Below are positions 21,121 through 23,175 of a stretch of 23,175 nucleotides of DNA, piece by piece (position 1 is the first letter of the stretch; each line of letters opens with the position of its first letter). Position numbers and translations under genes: made by a program. This stretch comes from a virus. The stretch lies in IMG/VR virus record IMGVR_UViG_3300048586_000464, positions 1-23,175 of that record, one strand, 5' to 3'. The notes beneath the pieces were generated by a model. It made no database searches, was not told the DNA's origin, and saw only the letters and a list, made by a program, of their open reading frames with translations.

Positions 21121-22395
21121 ATGTCGTTCAGACCGTTCGTATTCGCCGTCGCCCTCACTGCGGCAGCTCCGGCGTTCGCCCAAGATGCCTCCCTGTCCGC
21201 GGAATTGGCTGATATCGAGCGCCAACTGACAGAGATCGACGCGCAGGCGGCACGCTACGATGGCGGCCTGATCGTCGCACTTATCGATGCACGCCGGGAA
21301 GCACTTCTGCTCGCCCGCACTCTCATTGAAAACCGGATCAACGCAGAAGCCGGTGCCGCAACCGTGGAAGTGACGATCCCGGCTGTTCAGCCAGATGAAG
21401 CGCGTGCCGCACAAATCCTCGGGGAAATGGCCGCCGCACAGCAGCGCATCGACGAAGCCGAACGTGAGGCCGCGACTGGCGGCGGCTTGATCCAGGCCTT
21501 GGCGCTCAGCCGGGCCGAGACAGAGAGGCTGACGCTGGCCCAGTTGCAGATGGGATATCTCCAGGCAAAGTACGGCATCGCGTTCCCCGTGATGCAGGCT
21601 CAGCCCGGCGCATCCGTGCCGCCTGCTGCGCCAGCAGCAGAAACACCAGCGCCTGCAGAAGATGCAGTGCAAACAGTCTCTTGGGCTGACCCGCGTTTTC
21701 CAGAGATCGACTACACTCTGGCCCCGTTCGAACAGGCTCATCGGGATGGACATGAGATTTCTGGCTGGTGGTCGATAGAGTCGAGCCGGGCCGTGGTGGA
21801 CGACAGCCCTCAAGTGATCGCGATAAATCATTCGCAGTTTCAGCCGAACAACTTTATGGGTCAGACCGCACTCGTCGCACGCTGTATCGAGGGCGAGACT
21901 GCCTTCGTGTTCGTTCAGGACGATTTCCTGATGAACGACTATCAGCGAAACTCCTTTGAGATGACCATCCGGATCGACGAGCAGCCATCGCAACAATCTC
22001 GTTGGAACAGCCTCACCAGCAACAAAGGCGCAGGTCTATTCGGACGCGATGCCGAAGCGTTCATCCGGTCGATCTATGATGCCGAGCGCCTGTTCCTTCG
22101 GCTCGTCGAATCGAATGGTCAACAGCATGACGCGCTTTTCGAACTTGCCGGAGCGCAAGATGGCTTTGAGGCCATTGCCGCCGCTTGCGGATGGACCACC
22201 CTTTCGTTGTCAGCAGACGACTACCGCGCAATTCAGACTCTCCTGAACGCCGGGGGTTTCGATGTCGGAACGCCCGATGGTCAGTGGGGCCCTGCCTCAC
22301 AGAATGCGATGCGCGCCTATCAGGCGTCGGTCGGACTGCCAGAAACTGGTGCCCCCGACCGTGCGACGCTGGAGCAACTCGGGGTTCGCCAATGA
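21121..22395 (+). CDS. Secreted accessory (moron) protein: coiled coil, VasI-like domain, peptidoglycan-binding domain
   Basis: The start at 21121 has GGAG six bases upstream and gives 424 residues opening with a signal peptide (MSFRPFVFAVALTAAAPAFA, cleavage after AFA). Next come two related helical repeats (about 28-73 and 102-148), a Pro/Ala linker (about 160-182), a VasI-like region (about 214-358: GWWSIES, ALVARCIEGETAFVFVQ, MTIRIDEQPS, ending AAACGW) and a PG_binding_1 domain (about 365-420). The product should lie in the periplasm bound to peptidoglycan. VasI-type domains are known from type VI secretion loci; role here is unknown. The codon style and lower GC differ from the neighbours, and the gene interrupts the neck genes, so it looks acquired. 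Confidence 0.78.
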   Translation: MSFRPFVFAVALTAAAPAFAQDASLSAELADIERQLTEIDAQAARYDGGLIVALIDARREALLLARTLIENRINAEAGAATVEVTIPAVQPDEARAAQILGEMAAAQQRIDEAEREAATGGGLIQALALSRAETERLTLAQLQMGYLQAKYGIAFPVMQAQPGASVPPAAPAAETPAPAEDAVQTVSWADPRFPEIDYTLAPFEQAHRDGHEISGWWSIESSRAVVDDSPQVIAINHSQFQPNNFMGQTALVARCIEGETAFVFVQDDFLMNDYQRNSFEMTIRIDEQPSQQSRWNSLTSNKGAGLFGRDAEAFIRSIYDAERLFLRLVESNGQQHDALFELAGAQDGFEAIAAACGWTTLSLSADDYRAIQTLLNAGGFDVGTPDGQWGPASQNAMRAYQASVGLPETGAPDRATLEQLGVRQ

Positions 22396-22410
22396 TCGCA
22401 GGCGGAATGG

Positions 22411-22435
22411 TTCGGGCGTGAGCCGAATGTTTTCT
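22411..22435 (+). terminator. Weak terminator-like hairpin after the moron gene
   Basis: TTCGG (22411-22415) pairs with CCGAA (22423-22427), followed by TGTTTTCT. The stem is short with one bulge available for extension. It lies 15 bp after the moron stop, as expected for a self-contained accessory unit. Confidence 0.4.
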
Positions 22436-22476
22436 CGTCAGCATGGCGAGTAACTGACACAACCAATAGACGGATC

Positions 22477-22896
22477 ATGCCCACCACCCGCGAAACCATC
22501 CTCGCCGCGCTGCACGCGCGGCTTTCGGCGTTACCCGCGACCGCCCTGCGCGGTGACGTGCTGCCGGAACGCGTGCCCGCTGCTGGCCTGCTGATCCTGC
22601 GCGACGGCGAGCCGGGAGAGCCAGAGGTCACGCTCTCGCCCCTGCGCTACCACTACCAGCACCGGGCCGAGATTGAAGCGGTCGTGCAGGGGGCCGCGCG
22701 TGACTTGGCCTTCGACACACTGATCGCCAGCATCGGCGCGACGATTGCGGCCGACCGGACGCTGGGTGGTCTCTGCGACTGGACCGAGGCTGACGCGCCC
22801 CGCCCCGTCGATCTGCCGGTCGAAGGGGCCGTGAGCCTGAAGGCGGCGGTGATCACCGTTGTGCTGCACTATTCCACGGCCGACCAGCTGGCCTGA
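22477..22896 (+). CDS. Tail terminator-like protein
   Basis: A 139-residue protein with RETILAALHARLSALPATAL at the N-terminus, then a GLLILRDGEPGEPEVTLSPL strand region and a C-terminal VSLKAAVITVVLHYS strand. This is the usual shape of tail-terminator (lambda gpU-type) proteins, which cap the tail tube. Position between the neck genes and the tail tube gene supports this. The sequence evidence alone is modest. The ribosome site is weak. Confidence 0.65.
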   Translation: MPTTRETILAALHARLSALPATALRGDVLPERVPAAGLLILRDGEPGEPEVTLSPLRYHYQHRAEIEAVVQGAARDLAFDTLIASIGATIAADRTLGGLCDWTEADAPRPVDLPVEGAVSLKAAVITVVLHYSTADQLA

Positions 22897-22922
22897 ACCA
22901 CCCACACCACAGGAGTTGAGAC

Positions 22923-23175
22923 ATGGCACGAGCCCAGGGGGCGCGGGCGCAGATGGCGCTTGCGTTCGAGAATACCTATGGCACGCCGCCCTCAGGCGGG
23001 TTCACCCGGGTGCCCTTTGCCAGCACCTCGCTGGGGTCGGAGCAGCCGATCCTGAACAGCGAGCTTCTCGGCTATGGCCGCGATCCGCTGGCCCCGATCA
23101 AGGATGCGGTGACCGCGGACGGCGATGTCGTCGTGCCGATCGATGTGGCGGCCTTCGGCTTCTGGCTGAAGGCCG
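22923..23175 (+). CDS. Phage tail tube protein, N-terminal part (runs off the window)
   Basis: The first 84 codons are visible; the window ends inside the gene. AGGAG lies eight bases before the ATG. The start (MARAQGARAQMALAFENTYG) followed by FTRVPFASTSLGSEQPILNS and PIKDAVTADGDVVVPID matches tail tube subunits of siphoviruses. It forms the inner tube of the tail. It follows the tail terminator gene by 26 bp. Confidence 0.75.
   Translation, partial: MARAQGARAQMALAFENTYGTPPSGGFTRVPFASTSLGSEQPILNSELLGYGRDPLAPIKDAVTADGDVVVPIDVAAFGFWLKA

Noticed and set aside
20800-21996. Minus-strand frame of 398 codons
   Set aside because: Antisense to the neck gene and moron; the moron has a clear signal peptide and domains on the plus strand.
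1-23175. CRISPR array or insertion sequence
   Set aside because: No regularly spaced repeats and no transposase-like gene were found on either strand.

Overview
The window is high-GC DNA with strong third-position G/C bias, typical of an alphaproteobacterium. The small orphan genes and phage gene types are ones I associate with Rhodobacterales (Rhodobacter/Paracoccus-like); this taxonomic guess is inference. It is part of a lambdoid siphovirus-type prophage or phage, and both ends of the window lie inside phage DNA.

Layout. (1) Positions 1-841: the end of a phage gene and a translationally coupled gene of unknown function, plus strand. (2) About 917-6250: a minus-strand cargo block of visibly lower GC. 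It holds a DUF1643-family gene followed by hamA (DUF1837 nuclease effector) and hamB (SF2 helicase), i.e. a Hachiman anti-phage system. A coding-like remnant of another gene lies just beyond the hamB stop. (3) 6248-6729: a non-coding stretch with AGCCAC repeats, then a promoter-like site followed at once by an intrinsic-terminator hairpin. (4) 6730-10124, plus strand: two tandem ParB-like/DNA-methyltransferase fusion genes with different catalytic motifs (DPPY and TSPPY), a HEPN-like protein and a small orphan. (5) 10176-12476, minus strand: seven small tightly packed genes, mostly orphans, the last one with a DUF3489 domain. They are bounded by a hairpin at the convergent end and by two overlapping opposite promoters at the divergent end. 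(6) 12617-23175, plus strand: the head and neck module in lambda order: small terminase, large terminase, gpW-like joiner, portal, S49 protease with a nested scaffold start, decoration protein D, major capsid E, gpFII-like joiner, a DUF6441-type protein, a secreted accessory gene (moron), tail terminator, and the start of the tail tube gene.

How it fits together. The terminase, portal, protease/scaffold and capsid genes build and fill the head, and the joiner, terminator and tube genes connect it to the tail. The methyltransferases probably modify phage or host DNA. hamAB probably protects the lysogen from other phages. The moron encodes an exported protein with a VasI-like domain and a peptidoglycan-binding domain, so it probably acts in the host envelope rather than in the virion. 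The most notable points are the prophage-borne Hachiman locus with its DUF1643 neighbour, the paired methyltransferase fusions, the face-to-face promoter and the secreted moron inside the neck genes.
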